Shown: positions 1 to 6,882 of the stretch, one piece after another
Position numbering within the stretch: position 1 is the stretch's first letter
Layout of the letters: every line of letters begins with the position of its first letter
DNA from: CAWCUK01 sp963798775
Lineage (GTDB): Bacteria; Bacteroidota; Ignavibacteria; Ignavibacteriales; Ignavibacteriaceae
Direction of reading: 5' to 3'
Assembly (NCBI GenBank): GCA_963798775.1
Contig: CAWCUK010000001.1
Coordinates: 1,488,001 to 1,552,000, forward strand
Length of the DNA: 64,000 bases
Notes under the pieces: model-generated
Databases searched by the model: none
The model's input: only the letters and a program-made list of their open reading frames with translations
What the model was told of the DNA's origin: nothing
Translations under genes and position numbers: made by a program

Positions 1-204
1 TTTACTCCGGAAAATCTTGCCAAACTTGAACCAAAACTCGCTAAACTGAAAGATAAATTCGGCGCATCGGTTGAAGATCTTGCGAGAATGGCGCTTCAGT
101 ATTTGCTTCATTATAAAGTTGTTGGAGCGGTAATTCCCGGCTTTAGAAATTTAAAACAAGTAAAATCAAATTTGGCGGGAATGGATAACTCCGTTAACCG
201 ATGA
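1..204 (+). CDS. aldo/keto reductase, C-terminal fragment (5' end outside window, 3' end frameshifted)
   Basis: The window opens inside a gene. The readable 67 residues match the C-terminal end of an NADPH-dependent aldo/keto reductase: a helix with repeated Lys/Leu, then ALQYLL and the cofactor-pocket segment VVGAVIPGFRN, followed by LKQVKSNLAGMD. Frame 1 stops at 202-204. From position 191 a second frame reads PLTDEEFEFIKNSIFRNIN and stops at 248-250, which is the expected family ending. One extra base near 188-191 therefore seems to have broken the last ~20 residues. This could be a sequencing error or a real truncation. A second, intact reductase of the same family lies at 23967-24929. 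Confidence 0.7.
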   Translation, partial: FTPENLAKLEPKLAKLKDKFGASVEDLARMALQYLLHYKVVGAVIPGFRNLKQVKSNLAGMDNSVNR

Positions 205-256
205 AGAGTTTGAATTCATCAAAAATAGTATTTTCCGAAATATTAATTAATCTTCC

Positions 257-283
257 GCCCCGATTCTTTATAAGTTTCGGGGC
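257..283 (+). terminator. GC-rich hairpin after the aldo/keto reductase
   Basis: A 7-bp stem, GCCCCGA (257-263) with TCGGGGC (277-283), and a 13-nt loop lie just after the restored stop at 250. There is no T-run after it on the + strand, so intrinsic termination is uncertain. Confidence 0.3.
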
Positions 284-442
284 AATTATAAAAAATAATT
301 ATGCTTCTAACTTCTACCGATTCATATCTTTTTAGTTTTTCTAATTCTCAAATTTTTAACACTGATTACAGATTTCCGGAATTATAAGAAATGGTGGCCG
401 GCAACCGTAAAATTCAAAACCTTAAATCAAACCAAAGATATT

Positions 443-748
443 TTGGGCTCGCGAATTTTAATTCGTCCCTACTACGGCCCCGGTTTTAAATGGGAAATTG
501 TTGATGTAAAATTAAATGAGGAAGTTACGGTAAAATATTTCGACGGGCTATACTCCGGTATTGGTATTTGGCAAATAGAAAAAGTAAGGGACAAAACGGA
601 ACTAACTTATAAAATTGAACTGCGCGATAACAGCATTTTAATTCGTTCAATGGGAAGGTTTGTTGATTTACAAAAACTACATTCAAACATGATGAAAAAT
701 GTATTTTTTAAGCTGGAAAAATATTTAGCAAAGCAGAATAAAATTTAA
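443..748 (+). CDS. SRPBCC-fold (polyketide cyclase/START-like) protein, 5' part displaced by a frameshift
   Basis: This frame encodes most of a START-like lipid/ligand-binding domain. The Trp/Gly pattern PYYGPGFKWEI ... GLYSGIGIWQI is typical of SRPBCC proteins. The 443 start is a TTG inside the fold and is not credible. The same frame is open back to 311 and reads LITDFRNYKKWWPAT, the usual N-terminal core of the fold. The missing first strand is found in frame 1 from an ATG at 301 (MLLTSTDSYLF...), with the join near 355-359. Together 301-748 would give about 148 residues, the normal family size. Ligand and role are unknown. The gene ends 3 bp from the convergent DMT transporter gene. Confidence 0.6.
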   Translation: MGSRILIRPYYGPGFKWEIVDVKLNEEVTVKYFDGLYSGIGIWQIEKVRDKTELTYKIELRDNSILIRSMGRFVDLQKLHSNMMKNVFFKLEKYLAKQNKI

Positions 749-751
749 CGT

Positions 752-1639
752 TTAATCTTTTCTAAAATTTAATTTTCTTAGGTTTACCAGCACAACACCG
801 AATGTTATTATAAGTCCGCTAATCAAAGTTAAAACAGTAATTTTTTCATCAAGAATTAGAAAAGCCGTAAAGACGGTAACAAAAGGTTCAAAATATAAAA
901 ACGCGCCTACTTTGGCCGATTCCATTTCCTTCAAAGAATAAGCCCACAAAACATAAGCGATTCCCGAACAAAAAATTCCGAGAAATAAAATAGAGCCCCA
1001 GCCTTCCGCTGAAAAATGTTTTATAGAATTTATGGTTGAGGAGTTAAGGTTGAAAGGAATTAGAATAACTATCATCATCGCGAAAGAAAAAAGCACTACC
1101 ATTAAAGGCGGATAAGAAATAGAAATTTTCTTGTTGATTATTGAATAAACGCTCCATGTAAAAGCGCTTCCTAAAACTAAAAAATCTCCTTTGTTAGAAA
1201 TTAAATTTACGTTTGAAAAGTTTCCCTTACTTATCAGAAGAAGCAGTCCGAAAAAAGCAATTATAATTCCGCTTATTTTTACATGTGTAATCTTTTCTTT
1301 GAAGAATAGAAATCCCAGGAGCGCCATAAAAACTGGCGTAACGCCGATAATCCAGCCTGTATTGGAAGCGGAAGTAAATTTCAGTCCCGTAACTTGAATC
1401 CATAGATGAAAAACCGCGACTAAGGCAAGAAGAAATATTTTGCTGTGAGTTTTAAAGTTTATCGAAAAATTTCTTTTAGTAGAAACGGCAATAATTAGAA
1501 TAACCGTAAAACCGAGTATTAACCGAAGTGTAATAACCGCAAAAGGCTCAAGTTCAAAAAGAGCGATTTTAGTGAAGATGAAAGACATTCCCCAAAAAAT
1601 AATCGCGAGCAGCGGTTTCCAAAAACGGGTTATTTTCAT
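752..1639 (-). CDS. EamA/DMT-family membrane transporter
   Basis: A 295-residue very hydrophobic protein with about ten membrane segments arranged as two EamA repeats, the standard drug/metabolite transporter (DMT) architecture and length. The first segment (LLAIIFWGMSFIFTK) and the loop after it carry the typical EamA Trp-Gly-x-x-Phe pattern. The second repeat begins near residue 150 (FLVLGSAFTWSVYSIINKK). Family members export amino acids, metabolites or drugs across the inner membrane, and the substrate cannot be told from sequence. It is transcribed alone leftwards. The upstream region holds a long hairpin at 1703-1735. Confidence 0.85.
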   Translation of the reverse strand: MKITRFWKPLLAIIFWGMSFIFTKIALFELEPFAVITLRLILGFTVILIIAVSTKRNFSINFKTHSKIFLLALVAVFHLWIQVTGLKFTSASNTGWIIGVTPVFMALLGFLFFKEKITHVKISGIIIAFFGLLLLISKGNFSNVNLISNKGDFLVLGSAFTWSVYSIINKKISISYPPLMVVLFSFAMMIVILIPFNLNSSTINSIKHFSAEGWGSILFLGIFCSGIAYVLWAYSLKEMESAKVGAFLYFEPFVTVFTAFLILDEKITVLTLISGLIITFGVVLVNLRKLNFRKD

Positions 1640-1702
1640 CTTTATTAATTATTCATAAAAATAGAAGATTTGATTGCTGCCCAAAATTTAGTTAAAGAAG
1701 TA

Positions 1703-1754
1703 ATATATATAGAAAATGCGTTTTTCTATATATATCAGTAACTATATATAGAAA
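1703..1754. repeat. AT-rich inverted/direct repeat, possible operator
   Basis: A perfect 14-bp inverted repeat: left arm 1703-1716 (ATATATATAGAAAA), 5-nt loop TGCGT, right arm 1722-1735. A third copy of the core TATATATAGAAA lies at 1743-1754 in direct orientation. It sits about 65 bp before the DMT transporter start and behind the dCMP deaminase stop (both minus strand). It could be an operator for the transporter or a transcript end for the deaminase; the absence of GC pairs argues against a classic terminator. Confidence 0.5.
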
Positions 1755-1811
1755 TTTCTCATTTATTTATAAGTTATTTAGGTTTAATAATTTTTCATTT
1801 CTTCATCAACT

Positions 1812-2309
1812 CTAAAGAGATTTCTCAGTTTTTCTCGCGGAAGAATATTTCTCAATATTATAATTTATGGTTCTATCCGGCATAGGAAGTTTTACTATTT
1901 CAATTCCGGATTCGGTATAAAATTTTGTCGCGAGTGTATCATGAAAATCGGAGAAAACAACAACGCAAGTAATTCCCGCCGCTATCAGCGCTTTCGCGCA
2001 GGTTGTACAAGACATATTTGTTATATACGCTATCGCCCCCTTAACTGTTGCGCCGTGAATTGCCGCTTGAGTTAACGCGTTTATTTCCGCGTGATTTGTA
2101 CGCGCGCAATGATTATCAACAATTAAACATCCAACCTCGTCGCAATGCGGCTGTCCCGGTAAAGAGCCGTTATAGCCAGTTGATAAAACAAATCTGTCTT
2201 TTACTAAAACGCAGCCGCAGTGCATTCTTGGACAAGTAGAACGTTCCGAAGCGAGCATTGCCAATTTTAAAAAATATTCATCCCATGAGGGACGGTTTTT
2301 ATTATTCAT
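1812..2309 (-). CDS. deoxycytidylate (dCMP) deaminase family protein
   Basis: A zinc-dependent deaminase of 165 residues. The catalytic motif HAE is at His73/Glu75 (TNHAEINAL) and the two zinc cysteines are Cys101 and Cys104 (SCTTCAK). A Cys/His-rich segment at residues 26-68 matches the second zinc site of dCMP/ComEB deaminases. The enzyme converts dCMP to dUMP and so feeds dTMP synthesis in the cytoplasm. The last zinc motif begins SC rather than the more frequent PC, a tolerated change. It is transcribed alone on the minus strand and diverges from hemL. Confidence 0.88.
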   Translation of the reverse strand: MNNKNRPSWDEYFLKLAMLASERSTCPRMHCGCVLVKDRFVLSTGYNGSLPGQPHCDEVGCLIVDNHCARTNHAEINALTQAAIHGATVKGAIAYITNMSCTTCAKALIAAGITCVVVFSDFHDTLATKFYTESGIEIVKLPMPDRTINYNIEKYSSARKTEKSL

Positions 2310-2493
2310 AATTTTTTAGAGTTTATAATTGATTTTAATCCTGCCGCAATTTTACACAAACAAAAACAGCAAATCAATTAAAGAAGAAATTAAGTAAAAG
2401 TAGAATGTATCTTTTATATAAACTATTTTTGATAAAACATTTTTAGAAATTTATTCTTCTTAAGTAGAAGCGTAAAGAGAAAAAGGGAAATTT

Positions 2494-3783
2494 ATGAATA
2501 CAGAAAAAAGCAATCATTTATTTGAAGAAGCAAAAAAATATATTCCGGGAGGAGTAAATTCTCCGGTTCGCGCATTTAAATCCGTAGGCGGAAGTCCCGT
2601 TTTTATTGAACGAGGCGAAGGCTCCAAAATTTATGATGTAGACGGAAATGAATTCATAGAATATATCGGAAGCTGGGGGCCGCATCTTTTCGGGCAGAAT
2701 CCAAAATTTATAAAAGACGCTCTTTTAAAAGCAATTGAAAAAGGAACAAGTTTCGGCGCGCCGACTTCTTTAGAAGTTGAAATGGCCAAATTAATTACCG
2801 AGCTGGTGCCTTCCTGCGAAATGGTAAGAATGGTAAACAGCGGAACAGAAGCTACAATGAGCGCGGTTCGCGCCGCACGCGGTTTTACCGGGAAAGAAAA
2901 AATCATAAAGTTTGAAGGCTGTTACCACGGCCACGCGGATTTTTTCTTAATTAAGGCCGGATCGGGAGCTTTAACTTTGGGAGTTCCTACAAGTCCCGGC
3001 GTAACAAAAGGAAACGCGGCCGATACTTTAATCGCGGATTATAATAATATTGATTCGGTAAAAAAATTAGTTGACGCGAATAAAAATGAAATCGCCGCGA
3101 TTATAATTGAACCGATTGCCGGCAATATGGGAGTTGTTAAAGCCAAAGATGAGTTTTTAAAAGAACTCCGGGAAATTTGCAGTAATGAAAATATTGTACT
3201 CATTTTTGATGAAGTGATGACAGGTTTCAGAGTTTCATCCGGCGGCGCGCAAAAGTTATTTAATATAAAGCCTGATTTAACAACTTTCGGTAAAATAATC
3301 GGCGGCGGACTTCCTGTGGGCGGCTTCGGAGGCAAAAAAGAAATTATGGAAATTATTGCTCCCGCCGGGCCTGTTTATCAAGCGGGAACTTTAAGCGGAA
3401 ATCCATTGGCTATGGCTGCGGGTTTTGCGGCATTAAGTTTCATTAACGATAATCCGGGAATTTATGATGAATTGGAAAAGAAAGCCGCTTTTCTTGAAGA
3501 AGGTTTTAGAAAGAATCTTAATGAGCTCGGGAAAAATTTCGCGATGAATAGAGTCGGCTCTATGATGACTTTATTTTTTACGGAAGAAAAAGTTGATGAT
3601 TTTAATTCCGCGGTAAAATCGGATACGGAACTCTACGGCAAATATTTTACGGAAATGCTGAAACGAGGAATTTATCTGGCTCCCGCGCAATTTGAAGCCG
3701 CTTTTATTTCAACAGCTCATTCCGAAGATGATCTTCAAAAAACTATTGACGCTAATAAAGAAGCGCTGAAACAAATTTTATAG
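2494..3783 (+). CDS. hemL: glutamate-1-semialdehyde 2,1-aminomutase
   Basis: HemL converts glutamate-1-semialdehyde to 5-aminolevulinate, the last step of the C5 route to tetrapyrroles. The 429 residues fit the family exactly. Visible motifs are the N-terminal IPGGVNSPVRAF, the PLP-phosphate loop NSGTEATMSAVRAAR, the GCYHGHAD segment, the aspartate contact IFDEVMTGFR, and the Schiff-base lysine Lys267 in TFGKIIGGGLPVGG. A purine-rich ribosome site (AGAGAAAAAGGGAA) precedes the ATG. It is a single-gene unit, with a hairpin at 3801-3846 downstream. Confidence 0.96.
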   Translation: MNTEKSNHLFEEAKKYIPGGVNSPVRAFKSVGGSPVFIERGEGSKIYDVDGNEFIEYIGSWGPHLFGQNPKFIKDALLKAIEKGTSFGAPTSLEVEMAKLITELVPSCEMVRMVNSGTEATMSAVRAARGFTGKEKIIKFEGCYHGHADFFLIKAGSGALTLGVPTSPGVTKGNAADTLIADYNNIDSVKKLVDANKNEIAAIIIEPIAGNMGVVKAKDEFLKELREICSNENIVLIFDEVMTGFRVSSGGAQKLFNIKPDLTTFGKIIGGGLPVGGFGGKKEIMEIIAPAGPVYQAGTLSGNPLAMAAGFAALSFINDNPGIYDELEKKAAFLEEGFRKNLNELGKNFAMNRVGSMMTLFFTEEKVDDFNSAVKSDTELYGKYFTEMLKRGIYLAPAQFEAAFISTAHSEDDLQKTIDANKEALKQIL

Positions 3784-3800
3784 AAAATAACTCTTCTGCA

Positions 3801-3850
3801 GGTTATCTAATATTATTTCTGATCGAAAAATAAATTTTAGATAACCTTTT
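3801..3850 (+). terminator. hairpin terminator after hemL
   Basis: GGTTATCTAA (3801-3810) pairs perfectly with TTAGATAACC (3837-3846), the interior TATTATTT/AAATAAAT can extend the stem, and a TTTT run follows. It lies 18 bp after the hemL stop. Confidence 0.65.
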
Positions 3851-3949
3851 CTATCTACTTATCCTTCAACTCAAAATCCTCGAAAAACACAGAAATTAAA
3901 ATTCAATAATAAAAGAATGTGTCGCAACAGTTACTTGTAAAAAAAAATC

Positions 3950-3978
3950 TTGACAGTTAATTATAACAAATGTAATTT
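3950..3978 (+). promoter_or_regulatory. putative housekeeping promoter for the 4137-5265 pair
   Basis: TTGACA (3950-3955), a 17-nt spacer and TAATTT (3973-3978) lie in the 353-bp gene-free stretch 3784-4136. That stretch otherwise holds only the hemL terminator. The box is about 160 bp before the barrel gene, so the leader would be long. The consensus for this phylum differs from the E. coli one, so this is tentative. Confidence 0.4.
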
Positions 3979-4136
3979 CTTGTAAATCCTTTTACTTAAG
4001 ACAATATTTTCCGGTTACTAAACTTTCCGCATCGTCTTTTCCTGCACATAGGATTAAAATCTGAAGCTAAAATAAAAATATAGATAAACAGAATTTCCTT
4101 TATATAATTAATTCAATCATTAATCGGGAGAATTCT

Positions 4137-4817
4137 ATGAAAAAATCTTTCTTGTTTCTGTTTGCACTATTTCTACTATCCACATCTACTGTTTTTCCAC
4201 AATTCAGAATGAAGCTAGGCCCATATACCGGGATGAATTTTAATATAGGTACCGGTTCTGATTTACCGGAAACATTAACCGGTTTTAGTTTCTTTTTTGG
4301 TTCTCAAATTGATATGAAATTTACGCCTATTGTTGGACTTATAACTCAAGTTCAGTTTTATGATAGTAGAAGCGGTTCATACTCATATACAGGTCAGTTT
4401 GATCGTAACGGAGATGGTATAGCTGATATTCAAGGCACTCTGGATAACGATTATAGCCTTGCGTATTTTATGATTCAGCCGCTACTAAAACTAAACCTTC
4501 CCGCAAGTAATTTTTATTTTGTAATAGGACCATCCATTGGCTTTAATATTGAATCAAGTATTGAACAAACTCTTACACCGCAAGCTCAGCAGGGATTTCA
4601 GCAACAACAGCCTTTAAAAGGTAAAGCTACATTAAAAAACATGAATGTAAGGTTTGAACTTACTGCCGGTGCAGGTTATGATATTTCGCTGGGATCTTTA
4701 TTGGATTTAACTCCACAGTTTACATTTGGTTATGGAATAACCACTGTTCAGCAAGATTTTTCCGCCCGTATTTTAACTTTTCAATTGGGCGTCGCGGCTA
4801 AATTTAAAATTATTTAA
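4137..4817 (+). CDS. outer membrane beta-barrel protein
   Basis: A 226-residue exported protein. A signal peptide (KKSFLFLFALFLLSTSTVFPQ) is followed by alternating hydrophobic strands with aromatic girdles, such as MKLGPYTGMNFNIGTG, FTPIVGLITQVQFYD, FYFVIGPSIGFNIES and a last strand ending in FQLGVAAKFKII. This is the pattern of PorT/OmpW-like eight-stranded barrels in Bacteroidetes. The function is unknown. A strong ribosome site (GGGAGAA) fixes the start. It forms a pair with the lipoprotein 19 bp downstream, and the two may act together at the outer membrane. Confidence 0.7.
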   Translation: MKKSFLFLFALFLLSTSTVFPQFRMKLGPYTGMNFNIGTGSDLPETLTGFSFFFGSQIDMKFTPIVGLITQVQFYDSRSGSYSYTGQFDRNGDGIADIQGTLDNDYSLAYFMIQPLLKLNLPASNFYFVIGPSIGFNIESSIEQTLTPQAQQGFQQQQPLKGKATLKNMNVRFELTAGAGYDISLGSLLDLTPQFTFGYGITTVQQDFSARILTFQLGVAAKFKII

Positions 4818-4836
4818 TTAGATAGGTGAGGATGAT

Positions 4837-5265
4837 ATGAAAAAATTACTTTTTTTTCTTCCTCTTTTACTCTTATTATCTAACTGCGGTGATAAAGGAG
4901 GCGACAGCAATAATGGGGGATTAATAGTTACCCCCGGCGGAGGAACAGGAGGCGGAGGCGGTACAACCGGAAATATTACTTTTGAAACAAACTTAGTTCA
5001 AGATGAACAGCAGAATGTTTATTTTGAATTTAAACCATCAAACGATGTTTCTGTAAATCAAATATCCGCGGTTTGCGCAGCTATAAATGTTAATGAAAAT
5101 ATTCCTGTTACTAATACAGATATTTATACAAACGCTAAACCAATGTATTTGGGACCTGTTCAAAATGTGCAAACCGGACAGCAGTGGCAGTTTACTATTA
5201 AAGGCAATATCGGAAACGCACAAGGACAAACTTTTACTTCTAGTGTAAATTATACCGTTCAATAA
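4837..5265 (+). CDS. glycine-rich lipoprotein, function unknown
   Basis: A 142-residue protein with a lipoprotein signal peptide. The hydrophobic core FFLPLLLLLSN leads to a lipobox ending at Cys17 (LLSNC). A flexible Gly/Asn linker follows (about residues 18-46, with GGGTGGGGGTTG) and then a ~95-residue beta-rich domain. The protein should be anchored in the outer or inner membrane and carry the domain on a tether. I do not recognise the domain. It shares a transcript with the barrel gene and is closed by a strong terminator at 5295-5327. Confidence 0.6.
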   Translation: MKKLLFFLPLLLLLSNCGDKGGDSNNGGLIVTPGGGTGGGGGTTGNITFETNLVQDEQQNVYFEFKPSNDVSVNQISAVCAAINVNENIPVTNTDIYTNAKPMYLGPVQNVQTGQQWQFTIKGNIGNAQGQTFTSSVNYTVQ

Positions 5266-5294
5266 AATATCTCTTTATAGGGAGATAATTTATT

Positions 5295-5327
5295 AAAAGG
5301 CTGTTCATCTCGGGCAGCCTTTTTTTA
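5295..5327 (+). terminator. rho-independent terminator after the lipoprotein gene
   Basis: AAAAGGCTG (5295-5303) pairs with CAGCCTTTT (5315-5323), with an 11-nt loop and a run of seven T from 5320. Confidence 0.85.
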
Positions 5328-5350
5328 TTCCGTTTTCTAAAATTATTTGA

Positions 5351-5821
5351 TTATCTGTAAATGTTAGAGCCGAATTTATCTTCTAAGTATTTTCTTCTAA
5401 ATGAAAAGATGCTCTTTATCTTCTTTGCTACTAAAAGAGAGTTTACAATTCTTCCGATAAATCCAAATGGCAAGGCATAACTAACAATATCTTTCATCAT
5501 TATTCCTCCTTTATACTCCATAAAATGATGTTGATGATACCAAAATTTATACGGCCCAAATCTCTGCTCATCAACAAAAAAAAGAGGTTCGTTTACATGT
5601 GTTATTTCGGTTACCCATTTCGAAGGAATATTTAAAAACGGACTAACTTTATATTCAATTATTTGCCCCGCATACATTTTTTCTAAGTTTTCGGAAGTAA
5701 TTCTAAAATTAAGCCATGGCGGAGTTATTCTACTTAAATTTTGGGGATTTGCAAAAAACTGCCATGCGGCGGCTAAATCAATGGGCAGCTGCTGTACTGC
5801 TGTAAAAGTGTATATTTTCAT
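5351..5821 (-). CDS. SRPBCC-family ligand-binding protein
   Basis: A START-like fold protein of about 156 residues. It begins KIYTFTAVQQLPIDLAAAWQFFANPQNLSRITPPWL, the standard opening of the SRPBCC group often annotated as cell-division-inhibitor-like or cyclase/dehydrase proteins. The middle (VTEITHVNEPLFFVDEQRFGPYKFWYHQHHF) is the usual strand-turn-strand segment with a His-rich turn. I place the start at 5821, where GAAGTAAAA precedes the ATG, rather than at 5875, whose first 18 residues do not look like the fold. It diverges from the sucrose operon. The ligand is unknown. Confidence 0.7.
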   Translation of the reverse strand: MKIYTFTAVQQLPIDLAAAWQFFANPQNLSRITPPWLNFRITSENLEKMYAGQIIEYKVSPFLNIPSKWVTEITHVNEPLFFVDEQRFGPYKFWYHQHHFMEYKGGIMMKDIVSYALPFGFIGRIVNSLLVAKKIKSIFSFRRKYLEDKFGSNIYR

Positions 5822-5988
5822 TTTTACTTCTATGTTTTTTTTATCCAAACAAAATCCTTTAAATAAAAATTCCAATTAATTAAACTTTTTAGCCTTTATA
5901 GCTTTTTAAATGACTGTAGTGCTTTGTATTACTTGAATTTATAAGCAAAAATTATATTATATAAGGTTATTCACAAACGAAACGGAAT

Positions 5989-6882
5989 ATGAAAAAAATA
6001 ACATCTATCGGGGAAATTTTATTTGATGTTTATCCTGAAGGAAAAACAATCGGAGGCGCGCCTTTTAATTTTATCTATCATATAACAAAATTAACAGGAC
6101 AAGGAAATTTTATTAGTCGTGTAGGAGATGATAATTTCGGAAAAGAAATTTTTGAATTTTTAGATCAACATAATATTTCTGTTGATTTTATTCAGAAAGA
6201 CCATAAGCATAAAACCGGAATTTCAAGACTTACACTTAATGAAGAGAAGGTTCCAGTTTGGGATATAGAATCCGATACAGCTTACGATTTTATTGAACTA
6301 AACGATAATATTGAACAAATAATTTCTAGCGAAACCGACTGCATGTATTTCGGGACTTTAGCCCAAAGAGAGCTAACAACAAGAGGATCAATTCATTCTC
6401 TCTTTAATAAAAATATTACATACTTTTGCGATTTGAATATCCGCCAAAATTTTTACACGCCCGAATTAATAAACAATTGTCTGAAAACCGCGAATGTGCT
6501 TAAACTTAATATCGATGAATTAAAATTAGTAAATGAACTAACTATGAATATTAATTTCGATATGAATAACGCGGCGCGGCATTTAATAGATGATTTTAAA
6601 ATCGATCTTTTATGCGTTACCAAAGGAAGTGAAGGAGCGGTAATTTATAATAAAAACGAAGTAAATCATTTTGTTTTAAAAGTTGATGATGTTGCCGATA
6701 CAGTCGGCGCGGGTGATGCTTACTCCGCAATACTTTGTCTCGGTTATCTTAAAAATTGGAAATTGACTGAAATAAATAAAATAGCCTCGCAGTTTGCGGC
6801 GGGAATTGTGAAAATAAAAGGCGCACTTCCGGAAGATGATAATTTTTATAAACCTTTTAAGGAAAAATTAAATGAAGAATAA
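5989..6882 (+). CDS. PfkB-family sugar kinase, probable fructokinase
   Basis: A 297-residue ribokinase-like kinase. The N-terminal GEILFDVYPEGKTIGGAPFNFIYH is the sugar-binding signature, with the GG hinge. The C-terminal DTVGAGDAYSAIL carries the catalytic aspartate and anion hole. The gene overlaps the sucrose-phosphate synthase start by 11 bp, so the two are translationally coupled. That context makes fructose the likely substrate: sucrose synthase cleavage releases fructose, which this enzyme would return to fructose-6-phosphate, the acceptor for sucrose-phosphate synthase. The fold and kinase class are clear; the substrate is inferred from the operon. Confidence 0.85.
   Translation: MKKITSIGEILFDVYPEGKTIGGAPFNFIYHITKLTGQGNFISRVGDDNFGKEIFEFLDQHNISVDFIQKDHKHKTGISRLTLNEEKVPVWDIESDTAYDFIELNDNIEQIISSETDCMYFGTLAQRELTTRGSIHSLFNKNITYFCDLNIRQNFYTPELINNCLKTANVLKLNIDELKLVNELTMNINFDMNNAARHLIDDFKIDLLCVTKGSEGAVIYNKNEVNHFVLKVDDVADTVGAGDAYSAILCLGYLKNWKLTEINKIASQFAAGIVKIKGALPEDDNFYKPFKEKLNEE

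Noticed and set aside
2631..2906. Antisense ORF of 91 codons inside hemL
   Set aside because: It mirrors the codon periodicity of hemL, has no ribosome site and no family pattern.
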